NCBI RefSeq assembly: GCF_001953865.1
Contig: NZ_MQUQ01000004.1
Span: forward strand, 277,007-341,006
DNA length: 64,000 bases
Direction: 5' to 3'
From: Amycolatopsis coloradensis
GTDB lineage: Bacteria > Actinomycetota > Actinomycetes > Mycobacteriales > Pseudonocardiaceae
The translations under genes and the position numbers were made by a program. The notes under the pieces were generated by a model, which was not told the DNA's origin, searched no databases, and saw only the letters and a list, made by a program, of their open reading frames with translations. This document shows, in pieces, positions 41,964-48,851 of the stretch; the stretch's first letter is position 1; each line of letters begins with the position of its first letter.

Positions 41964-43172
41964 TCAGGTCGGCGGGGTGAGGATCTTGACGAGGCCTCCC
42001 CCGCCACCCATGCTGATCTTCTGCGAACCGTCGGGATTGACGTTGTTCGAACCGATGAACTGACCGTCTCCCGCGTACAGCACGACGTGTCCGCCGTTGT
42101 TCGAGATCACCACGTCACCGGGCTTCGCCTCGGAGAGCGGGACGGACTTCCAGCCGTCCGCCTCGAGGTTGGCCGTCAGGCCCGCGACCGACGCGCTCGC
42201 CTGGTTCTTGTCGATCAGGCCGGACGCCTCCAGGCAGCCGGAGACGAAGTTCGCGCAGTTGACGTTGTTGGGCACCCATGACTGCATCGCGGGCAACTCG
42301 CCGCTGCCCTTGAGGTCACCGGCGTTGCGGCCGAGGAACTGCTCGGCGATCTTGGCCGGGTTGTCGCCCTGTGCGTCGATCGGCTTGGCGGGCCTGCCGT
42401 CGCCCTGGACCCCGGCGACTCCACCGCCACCGCCGCCTCCACCGCCGCCGCCGTCCCCGCCACCGCCGTGATGGACGGGTCCCCCGACCCGGGAATCGAC
42501 GGGACTGGCGTGGACGCTGGACGCCGTGGTCTGGCCGGTGTCGGCGGGCACCAGCTCCAGGAACCCGCCCTCGATTTCCAGGCCGAGCGGCTTGAGAAGG
42601 TCGTCGATCTGCTTCTCGGCGTCATTCAACGCCCGCTCGATCTCGTCCTTCTTGCCGTTGGAGTCCTTCTCGTTCAGCTGACGGAGCCGTTCGATGTCGG
42701 ACGCGGCCGCGGCGATCTCGTTCTCGTCCTGGGAACTGTTCTTCCGCTTCCGCGCCGCACCGATCAAGGCGCGGTTGTCCGCGTCCTTGTCATTCGCTTC
42801 CTGCGCGAGTTGCGCGACCTTCTTCTTGACGTCGTCCAGAATCTCGGACACACGCTGAAGGATGTTCTTGGCCGCCTCGGCCTTGTCGCTGACCTTGTAA
42901 CTCGCCTTGACGAGCTTCTCGAGGTGCTCGGCGACGGCGTCGGCGTCTTTGCCGTCCCATTCGCGCAGGACGTCCTCGCGGAATACCTTGAGATCGTCTC
43001 CGAGATCGTTGGACCGGGTGGCGGCTCCACCGACCTTCACCGCCTGGTCGTTGACCGCGCTCGAGTTGAGCTTCTGCGCCTGTTGGGCGTGTTTGTCGAT
43101 GGCGTCCATCGACTTCGGACGATCATGCGACGGGTCGTCAAGCTCACCGCGATTGGGTTCTGTGGTGGTCAT
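41964..43172 (-). CDS. Putative type VII-secreted effector with CHAP/NlpC-type peptidase domain
   Basis: The 402-residue protein has three parts. The helical, highly charged N-terminal region (1-215) contains a WXG-like turn (REWDGKDADAVAEHLEKLVK) and coiled-coil character. A Gly/His linker with a run of glycines spans about 230-265. The C-terminal domain (about 275-402) has the papain-like signature of amidases: VNCANFVSGC (nucleophilic Cys near 305) and GDVVISNNGGHVVLYAGDGQ (His near 360). This suggests a peptidoglycan-cleaving enzyme exported by an ESX-like system with the EspC-like protein encoded just upstream. The catalytic assignment is from motifs only. No immunity gene is obvious. 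Confidence 0.75.
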   Translation of the reverse strand: MTTTEPNRGELDDPSHDRPKSMDAIDKHAQQAQKLNSSAVNDQAVKVGGAATRSNDLGDDLKVFREDVLREWDGKDADAVAEHLEKLVKASYKVSDKAEAAKNILQRVSEILDDVKKKVAQLAQEANDKDADNRALIGAARKRKNSSQDENEIAAAASDIERLRQLNEKDSNGKKDEIERALNDAEKQIDDLLKPLGLEIEGGFLELVPADTGQTTASSVHASPVDSRVGGPVHHGGGGDGGGGGGGGGGGVAGVQGDGRPAKPIDAQGDNPAKIAEQFLGRNAGDLKGSGELPAMQSWVPNNVNCANFVSGCLEASGLIDKNQASASVAGLTANLEADGWKSVPLSEAKPGDVVISNNGGHVVLYAGDGQFIGSNNVNPDGSQKISMGGGGGLVKILTPPT

Positions 43173-43206
43173 CGGTAATTCCCCTGGTCCCCGTCCTCAG
43201 TCCGAA

Positions 43207-43521
43207 TCAATCCCGCTCGCGTTTGCCGTTACCGAGGATGCGCACACCCTCGGCCTCGTCGTTCCGCATACGCTCGGCGGCGTTGGCCAGCGCTTGCGAA
43301 GCGGCGTCGACGAGTTTCGCGGCGGCCGCCATCTCGGCGTTCACGCTGCTGTAGAACTTCTGGGTCGTCTTGCCCGAGTTGGCCGCGTTGCCCAGGTCGC
43401 CATACGCGCCTCCGGGATCACCGTTCCCCAAGTCCGTGCTCGTCTTGCTGTAGCCGTCCTTGAGCCCGCCGACCTTCTTGGCCAGCGCGGCGATCTGCTC
43501 TGGATCGAATCGGCGAGTCAT
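43207..43521 (-). CDS. EspC/WXG100-like type VII secretion partner protein
   Basis: The ATG at 43521 follows GGAGGGATC and gives 104 residues, all helical with a Gly-rich central turn. The sequence runs ALAKKVGGLKDGYSKTSTDL, then GDPGGAYGDLGNAANSGKTT, then KLVDAASQALANAAERMRND. The layout is the same as the protein at 13124-13435. It sits 34 bp upstream of the CHAP/NlpC effector gene. This is the second EspC-like plus large-substrate pair in the window. No secretion apparatus genes are near. Confidence 0.7.
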   Translation of the reverse strand: MTRRFDPEQIAALAKKVGGLKDGYSKTSTDLGNGDPGGAYGDLGNAANSGKTTQKFYSSVNAEMAAAAKLVDAASQALANAAERMRNDEAEGVRILGNGKRERD

Positions 43522-43646
43522 TGAGTGATCCCTCCAGTCTCGGCGTCTGCGCCCGTGGTTTACCCGACCATGCTGCCCTACCCGCACAGCCTATGAGTTC
43601 CCAGCCACCCGTGCGCACGTTTCACGAAACGCGATGACGACGTTTC

Positions 43647-43940
43647 GTGTACACCGACGCATCCGGTCGCGCCTTGGTTCCCCGAAGCCGGACACATCTG
43701 GCGACCGCGTCACCCACCCGGGTGGTGATCCGCCTGCGATTCCTTTCCGGCCTCCCCGGGGTCCACCCGGGAGCCCTGCTGGACGACAGCAGGCAGCCGG
43801 CGCGGTGGCTGCGGGCCGCCGAGGTCGAGGTCCGCCTGGACGAGTTCCATACGTTCCAGATGTCGGCCGGTCGCACGACCGTGGCCGGTGACGCGATCAG
43901 GGAGGCGGGATCGTGGCTGCGGTCGACACTGGTCCGGTGA
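43647..43940 (+). CDS. Hypothetical protein preceding a truncated sigma factor
   Basis: The 97-residue frame starts at GTG and has strong GC bias in third positions, arguing for real coding. It includes [20 protein letters not shown] and [20 protein letters not shown]. Its stop overlaps the GTG of the sigma-factor fragment (GTGA), a normal operon junction. No family is recognised. It may itself be truncated, because the neighbourhood is decaying. Confidence 0.45.
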   Translation: MYTDASGRALVPRSRTHLATASPTRVVIRLRFLSGLPGVHPGALLDDSRQPARWLRAAEVEVRLDEFHTFQMSAGRTTVAGDAIREAGSWLRSTLVR

Positions 43941-44052
43941 CGGACTACGAGCGGGCCACGGCCCCGCTGCGCGGTGAGCTGCTGGCGCACAGCTACCGGA
44001 TGCTCGGATCGTGGCACGAGGCGGAGGACGCGGTCCGGGAGACCTACCTGCT
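43937..44052 (+). pseudogene. Truncated ECF sigma factor (N-terminal fragment)
   Basis: From GTG 43937 the reading [20 protein letters not shown] then [17 protein letters not shown] is the start of sigma region 2 of a SigG-like ECF factor. The homology stops abruptly at about 44052, and the frame then runs into sequence belonging to a kinase fragment on the other strand. Region 4 is absent, so it cannot direct transcription. Confidence 0.7.
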
Positions 44053-44139
44053 AACTCCGACGCGCACTGCCCAGGCGAGCCGCGGGCACGCGACTATTCC
44101 CTCGGGCCGCGCGATCGGGCCTTCGCCGCTACCGCCCCA

Positions 44140-44735
44140 GGGAGAACGTCCGGTCACCGCGTCGAACAAGGTGGCGCCGAGCGAAAACACGTCGCCGCGG
44201 CTTGGGCTTCCCGTCCGTCCGCCACCTCCGGCGCGAGATAGCCGGGCGTGCCGCCGATCCGCCCGCCTCCGGACTCGATGACCTTCGCCCATCGGGCGAT
44301 CACGAAATCCGTCAGCTTCGCGGTGCCGTCCTCGGCGACCAGCACGTTGCTCGGCTTGACGTCGCGGTGCACCATGCCTCGCTCGTGCATGGCGGCCAGG
44401 GCGTTCGCGAGCTGTACCCCGATCCTTGCCGCTTCGATCGACGGCAAGCGGCCGTCCGTCTCGATGATCGCCGACAGGCTTCGCGACGGCAGGTATTCCA
44501 TGATCAGCCAACGGACACCGTCGTCGATCACCACGTCGAAAACGGTGACCACATTCGGATGGTGCGGCCCGGCGCCGATCCGTGCCTCTCGCCGGATCTG
44601 CCCGCTGTCACCGGCCTGGGACTGCTTGAGCGCCACCACCCGGCCGAGTTCCAGGTCGAAAGCACGCCACACGACACCCATGCCGCCCGCCCCGACAAGC
44701 TCATCGAGCCGATGGCGTCCCACGACGACCTGCAC
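44140..44735 (-). pseudogene. Frameshifted and truncated Ser/Thr protein kinase
   Basis: The N-terminal kinase part is clear: GAGGMGVVWRAFDLELGR (Gly loop), VALKQ, HRDVKPSNVLVAEDG and [14 protein letters not shown]. The DFG motif reads DFV. After about 44210 the frame shifts by one base: [20 protein letters not shown] continues the kinase in another frame, and homology ends near 44140. The C-lobe remainder, linker and sensor are missing. It meets the truncated sigma factor head to head, marking a deletion junction of about 90 bp. Confidence 0.75.
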
Positions 44736-44877
44736 GCGCGAACTTGAGCATCAGCGCCCCGCGAATCCGCCCGATACGAAATGCTCGTCCGGAATTCCGG
44801 GCACGGCGGAATACACCGAATTCCCGTTCGCCGGAAGCGGCCGGTTCAAGCCGGTTCAAGACTTCGCCGATTCCCGA

Positions 44878-45066
44878 TCAGCAGGCCTCGGCAAGGGGCG
44901 GGGCGACACAGCACGCACCGGTGAAGCAGTTGAAGGCGGTTCCGGCCGCCTGGTTGGACCAGTGGTCGAAGTGATCGATCGCGAAGTCGGCTCGCTCCGC
45001 CGTCGCGGTGGTGATCCCGGTTTCGGCGAGCAGCGACCGGACGTTGTCGGCAACCATGGTCTGCAT
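44878..45066 (-). CDS. 62-residue Cys-rich peptide, candidate orphan RiPP precursor
   Basis: An ATG 6 bp after GAGGGG opens a 62-codon gene. The first 42 residues look like a helical leader (NVRSLLAETGITTATAERAD, FAIDHFDHWSNQ). The last 20 are a Thr/Cys/Pro-rich core: TAFNCFTGACCVAPPLAEAC with four Cys and the last residue Cys. There is no signal peptide. This leader/core contrast is typical of ribosomal peptide precursors such as lanthipeptides, but no modifying enzyme is adjacent. The nearest genes are decayed (kinase, beta-helix). A small metal-binding protein is the alternative. Confidence 0.55.
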   Translation of the reverse strand: MQTMVADNVRSLLAETGITTATAERADFAIDHFDHWSNQAAGTAFNCFTGACCVAPPLAEAC

Positions 45067-45167
45067 CGGATTCCCCTCGGTTCGCGGTGTCACTGGGTAC
45101 CGGAATCCTCTCTCCGGCGACAAGGTGACGACAGTGCGAAGCCTCATCGGGGCGATGTGCCTTTTGC

Positions 45168-45275
45168 CTACGCCGAACGGGGCATCGGGTCCGGTGACGC
45201 GGCCCTGCCGGGCCGTTCGCAGGACTCGCCGCACACCACGCAGTCGAAGTGCCGCGATCCCCAGCGGGTGACCAC
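45168..45275 (-). CDS. Possible 35-residue Cys-containing small protein
   Basis: A GTG-initiated frame reads TRWGSRHFDCVVCGESCERP with C-x-x-C-x-x-x-C spacing, then a short tail. It lies upstream of the 62-residue peptide gene on the same strand. No ribosome binding site is clear. It may be a zinc-ribbon-like microprotein, a remnant or chance. Confidence 0.25.
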   Translation of the reverse strand: MVTRWGSRHFDCVVCGESCERPGRAASPDPMPRSA

Positions 45276-45408
45276 GAGCGGCGGCCCCGGTTAACGTGGC
45301 GTCAAGGACCGTGGTCCGTGAAGGACTCACTAAAACCGGGAGGGCGGGTCGGTCCTGAGCCGATTCGGTTGGAGCCAATCAGGTTTCAGGTATCCACCGC
45401 CGGACGGC

Positions 45409-45535
45409 ACGTGTGATCAGACGGACGACACGCGTGACTGGACGGACGACACGCGTGTCCAGCCGGACGACTCGGGGCGGGCCGTTCGGTCACACGTGTC
45501 GTCCATCTGATCACACGTGTCGTCCGTTCGGTCAC
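45409..45535. repeat. Clustered inverted and direct repeats (CACGTGTG/GGACGACACG units)
   Basis: The left half has two direct copies of GGACGACACGCGTG. The right half (45487-45535) has two copies of CACGTGTCGTCC in the opposite sense. GATCAGACGGACGACACG at 45415 pairs with CGTGTCGTCCATCTGATC at 45496-45513, so the whole can form a large stem. No gene is present. It is probably a dispersed intergenic repeat or multi-site regulator region. Confidence 0.6.
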
Positions 45536-45585
45536 GAGTCGCCGCGCACGACCCGTCCCGGGCGGAGAAAATCAGCCGTCGAGGA

Positions 45586-45802
45586 GTCTCTTACGGCAAC
45601 GCACAGGCAGGGGTCGAGTCCAGCGGGGGCATGGCCGACGTGCGGATCGTCAACAAAACCTTCCACGACAACGCCGAAGGCTCGATCGCCTTCCACTGCG
45701 GCGACTTCGAGGGCACCAACATCCTCCGCGACAACACTTTCGCGGAAGGACCGGTGTGGCCCCGTCGGTGCGGACCACGACATCGGCGCCTACGAGCAGT
45801 GA
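45586..45802 (+). pseudogene. C-terminal fragment of a right-handed beta-helix protein
   Basis: The frame reads YGNAQAGVESSGGMADVRIV, NKTFHDNAEGSIAFHCGDFE and NILRDNTFAEGP, then shifts near 45760 to GADHDIGAYEQ and a stop. N-x-(T/F)-x-(D/N)N repeats and the DIGAYE ending are typical of secreted parallel beta-helix/pectate-lyase-like proteins. The rest of the gene is missing upstream, where repeats begin. Confidence 0.65.
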
Positions 45803-45829
45803 TCGCCGGCTCGTCGCCCCGCCTGAACC

Positions 45830-46180
45830 TCAATCGTGGTCGGGGATGCCGTGGAGGTGGTGGTCGGCGGCGTTCATGACCTCCGCGAGCAGGCGGCGGA
45901 CGTGCCCTCCGCGGGCGCGGTAGAGGATCCGGCGGCCGTCGCGCCGCTGGCTGACCAAGCCGGCCAGCTTGAGCTTGGCCAGGTGCTGGGACACCGCCGG
46001 CCGGGCGATGGCGACCGCGGCGGCCAGCGACGCCACGTCGTACTCGTCCCCGCTGAGCAGCCACAACATCCGCATCCGTGTCGGATCGGCCAGCATCCGC
46101 AGCGAGGTGGACGCGGCTTCGACCTGGTCGTCCGGGGGAAGCGCGGACCACTGGACACCGGAATTGTCATGTGCGTACAT
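45830..46180 (-). CDS. ArsR family transcriptional regulator
   Basis: The 116-residue winged-helix protein has ASTSLRMLADPTRMRMLWLL, then YDVASLAAAVAIARPAVSQH with LAKLKLAGLVSQRRDGRRIL, the ArsR recognition helix and wing. The tail DHHLHGIPDHD is His-rich and may bind metal, as in some metal-sensing ArsR proteins. No Cys pair of the ArsR/CadC type is present. ATG 46180 is used; GTG 46186 is an alternative. The gene is divergent from an MFS exporter, suggesting metal- or drug-responsive repression of it. Confidence 0.88.
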   Translation of the reverse strand: MYAHDNSGVQWSALPPDDQVEAASTSLRMLADPTRMRMLWLLSGDEYDVASLAAAVAIARPAVSQHLAKLKLAGLVSQRRDGRRILYRARGGHVRRLLAEVMNAADHHLHGIPDHD

Positions 46181-46182
46181 GA
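46167..46182. promoter_or_regulatory. Inverted repeat at the ArsR start
   Basis: TCATGT and ACATGA form perfect 6-bp arms around GCGT, overlapping the ArsR start codon in a 46-bp divergent spacer. Likely an ArsR-type operator, though the overlap with the start codon is unusual. Confidence 0.45.
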
Positions 46183-46226
46183 GCACCTATCGTGGTGGAG
46201 AGGTCGCCGGCGGAGGATGATGGAGC

Positions 46227-47579
46227 ATGTCGTTGCTGGGGCATCGGGACTACCGGCATCTGTTCGGGGCGCAGCTGGTCGCGCTGTTCGGCACTGGCCT
46301 GACGACGGTAGCGCTCGGCCTGCTGGCCTACGACTTGGCGGGCGCGAACGCCGGTGCCGTACTGGGTACGGCGCTGGCGATCAAGATGGTCACCTACGTG
46401 ACCGTCGCGCCTCTGGCGGGCGCCTACGCCGACCGGGTGCCCAGGCGCCTGCTGCTCGTCGGTCTCGACGCCGTGCGCGCGCTCGTGGTGCTGGCACTGC
46501 CGTTCGTGGACCAGGTGTGGCAGATCTACCTCCTGATCGTCGTCCTGCACTCCGCGTCGGCCTCGTTCACCCCGGCCTTCCAGGCTGTCCTTCCCGACAT
46601 CCTGCCCAGCGAACGTGAGTACACGAAGGCGCTGTCGCTGTCGCAGCTCGCCTCGACGATGGAAAACCTGCTCAGTCCGCTGCTCGCCGCCGTCGTCCTC
46701 GGCTTCGCGTCCTTCCACTGGCTGTTCACCGGCACCTCGATCGGCTTCGCGGCTTCGGCGGTGCTGGTGCTGAGCACCCGGATCCCCGACGCGACCCGCA
46801 GTGATCGTGGCGGTGTCCGGGACCGGACGCTGGCGGGGATCCGGATCTTCGCCGCGACGCCCCGCCTGCGCGGAACACTGGGCCTGGCACTGGTGGTCGC
46901 CGCCGTCGGGTCCGTGGTCATGGTCAACACCGTCAACTACGTCCAGGGCACCCTCGGCCGGTCACCGGCCGACGTCGCGATCCTGCTGGCGGGCAACGGC
47001 GTCGGCACGATCCTGGTCGCGCTCCTGCTCCCCCGCGTACTGGACCGGGCCCCGGAACGCACGGTCATGCTCACCGGCGCCGGAGTCCTCCTCGCGGCGA
47101 TGACGGCCGCGATCGCACTGTCCACAGCGGACAGTGGCGACCGGCGGTGGCCCGCGGCGCTGGCGACGTGGACGGTCATCGGACTCGGTACCGGGCTGGT
47201 CCTCACCCCCGTCGGCCGGGTGCTGCGCCGGTCCAGCACCGCGAGCGACCGGCCCGCGGTCTTCTCCGCCCAGTTCTCGCTGTCCCACGCCTGCTGGCTG
47301 CTCACCTACCCGGTCGCCGGCTGGCTCGCCACCACCGCCGGGTTCACCACGACCTGGATCGCGCTCGGCACGCTCGGCCTCGCCGGATTCACCCTGGCGG
47401 CCAAGTCGTGGCCGCGCCCGGACCCCTGCTTCCTGGAGCACATCCACCGCGGCACCGGCACCGGCCACCTCAGCGACGCCGAGGAAGTCGGCGACGGGCT
47501 CTGGCGGCACAGCCACGTATTCGTCATCGATCGCGAGCACCGCCGCTGGCCCGCCGCAACGCGCCCCGTGCGGCGATGA
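46227..47579 (+). CDS. MFS transporter controlled by ArsR-type regulator
   Basis: The 450-residue protein has about 12 hydrophobic segments. The MFS motif A variant is GAYADRVPRRLLLVGLDAVR after segment 2. The C-terminal tail is cytoplasmic and His-containing (HIHRGTGTGHLSD, WRHSHVFVIDREHRRWP). A divergent ArsR-type regulator with a His-rich tail and the transporter's own His-rich tail suggest a metal or small-cation efflux role, similar to NreB-type exporters. Substrate not proven. Confidence 0.83.
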   Translation: MSLLGHRDYRHLFGAQLVALFGTGLTTVALGLLAYDLAGANAGAVLGTALAIKMVTYVTVAPLAGAYADRVPRRLLLVGLDAVRALVVLALPFVDQVWQIYLLIVVLHSASASFTPAFQAVLPDILPSEREYTKALSLSQLASTMENLLSPLLAAVVLGFASFHWLFTGTSIGFAASAVLVLSTRIPDATRSDRGGVRDRTLAGIRIFAATPRLRGTLGLALVVAAVGSVVMVNTVNYVQGTLGRSPADVAILLAGNGVGTILVALLLPRVLDRAPERTVMLTGAGVLLAAMTAAIALSTADSGDRRWPAALATWTVIGLGTGLVLTPVGRVLRRSSTASDRPAVFSAQFSLSHACWLLTYPVAGWLATTAGFTTTWIALGTLGLAGFTLAAKSWPRPDPCFLEHIHRGTGTGHLSDAEEVGDGLWRHSHVFVIDREHRRWPAATRPVRR

Positions 47580-47809
47580 ACAACAGGGCGGCACCAGGAA
47601 CGATCCCGACCAGTGACAGCAGGAACGCCCCGAACCGCTGACTGCCCACGGAGTCGGTGGATCGCCCCTGGCGATGCCGTGAAGTTGAGCTGGACACCGA
47701 ACCAGATCAGGACCACTCACCGGTCGACGCCGACGCCGACACCGAAGCCGGCGTCACCATCATCACGCCCAACAGCAGCCCCGAACTCAGGTCATCTTTC
47801 AGCGTCATG
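47577..47809 (-). pseudogene. Possible decayed small membrane protein
   Basis: On the minus strand an ATG opens KDDLSSGLLLGVMMVTPAS but a stop follows after 33 codons. The same frame later reads SVGSQRFGAFLLSLVGIVPG with AALLFIAARGA. Together they look like a two-segment membrane protein broken by a stop codon. Homology is not recognised, so this is weakly supported. Confidence 0.25.
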
Positions 47810-47865
47810 CGGTGAACCCATGGGCGGCTCACAGCCCACGCCACGGCCGAAATACGGATTCTCGG

Positions 47866-48279
47866 TCAAGCGCCGCCGAACGGTTCGACACCGACGACGC
47901 GGCGGACGCGGAGGGGTTCGATCACCATTGTGACCCGCTGCTCGCCCGGCAGCAGCCACTCGTACGGCGTACCGACGTACTTGTGCGCGAGCCGGTCCGT
48001 GTCACGTCCGGCCTCCGGTCCTTCGACGAACCGGGTGACCCGGCCGTGGATCTGGACGCGATCGAAGGGATCGGCGTGGTGCGAGAGACACACCCGCGGA
48101 TCATGACGCGGGTTGCGTTCCTTGACCCTGCCTACCGAGGTGTTGAACCAGGGAGCGTCACCGTCCAGGCCCACCCACATGGGGCTGACGTGCGGGGCTC
48201 CGTCCGGGCGAGTGGTGGCGACGTACCACACCGACGGCGCCGCCAGCCGTTCCCTCACGTCCTCCGGCAACTTCTCCAT
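47866..48279 (-). CDS. PPOX-class (F420-dependent) flavin/deazaflavin oxidoreductase
   Basis: The 137-residue protein has the split beta-barrel of pyridoxamine-phosphate-oxidase-like enzymes. Segments are LAAPSVWYVATTRPDGAPHV, SPMWVGLDGDAPWFNTSVGR, KERNPRHDPRVCLSHHADPF and VQIHGRVTRFVEGPEAGRDT. The pattern is that of the Rv1155-type F420 group of actinobacteria. The ATG at 48279 is chosen since the longer frame adds unconserved residues. It is a single gene; substrate unknown. Confidence 0.83.
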   Translation of the reverse strand: MEKLPEDVRERLAAPSVWYVATTRPDGAPHVSPMWVGLDGDAPWFNTSVGRVKERNPRHDPRVCLSHHADPFDRVQIHGRVTRFVEGPEAGRDTDRLAHKYVGTPYEWLLPGEQRVTMVIEPLRVRRVVGVEPFGGA

Positions 48280-48851
48280 GTCCACGCCCCTCAGCACTCG
48301 GCGGATACCGCTGTCACGGTCACCGCAGTATCCCCCACGGACGCTTTGTCCGGCAGCGAGCCGAATTCCCATCCGCGACGGGGCCGAAAACGACCTGAAT
48401 TCGCACCAGCCGTCCTCGATCCGTATTCGGCCGCCTTCACGACGTCAGGATCGGTCGGCGAACGATCGGACCACTCCGGAAAACACGTCTATTCGAAGAA
48501 TTGCATAATTTGCCAACTCATTCGAGCGCATTACCGAAAACGGGCGGCTTGCCTACACCGTCCGGCGCGCACCCAGAAGGATGACTCGCGAAGCGCCCGA
48601 ATTCGGCACCCGACCGAACCTGGCGCACCCAGATGCGGGCGGGTAGCATCGGGGACTTCGAGCACCGACGCTCATCCGATCGGCCATCGGAAGTTCGGCA
48701 TTCCACCACAAACAGGGGGTTGTCGCGGCGTCCGGACCACCGGAACCACACTGTTGTCGAATTGCCGATATCGATTGTTTCACCAACCAATCGGGTTGAC
48801 TCGGCCTGGACCTGCGATCGGTACGTCCCAGGCCGCATGGAGGTAGTTGCA
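48280..48851. other. Long intergenic region ahead of the second biosynthetic cluster
   Basis: 572 bp without a recognisable gene. It has a markedly AT-rich stretch around 48480-48540 and another at 48760-48795 (TTGTTTCACCAACCAATC), unlike the flanking coding DNA. The following operon starts with a good ribosome binding site at its end. It probably holds the promoter and regulator sites of that operon. No hairpin or known riboswitch was recognised. Confidence 0.45.

Noticed and set aside
45409..45535. Repeat block considered as a CRISPR array
   Set aside because: Copies are few, in both orientations, with irregular short spacing and no cas genes.
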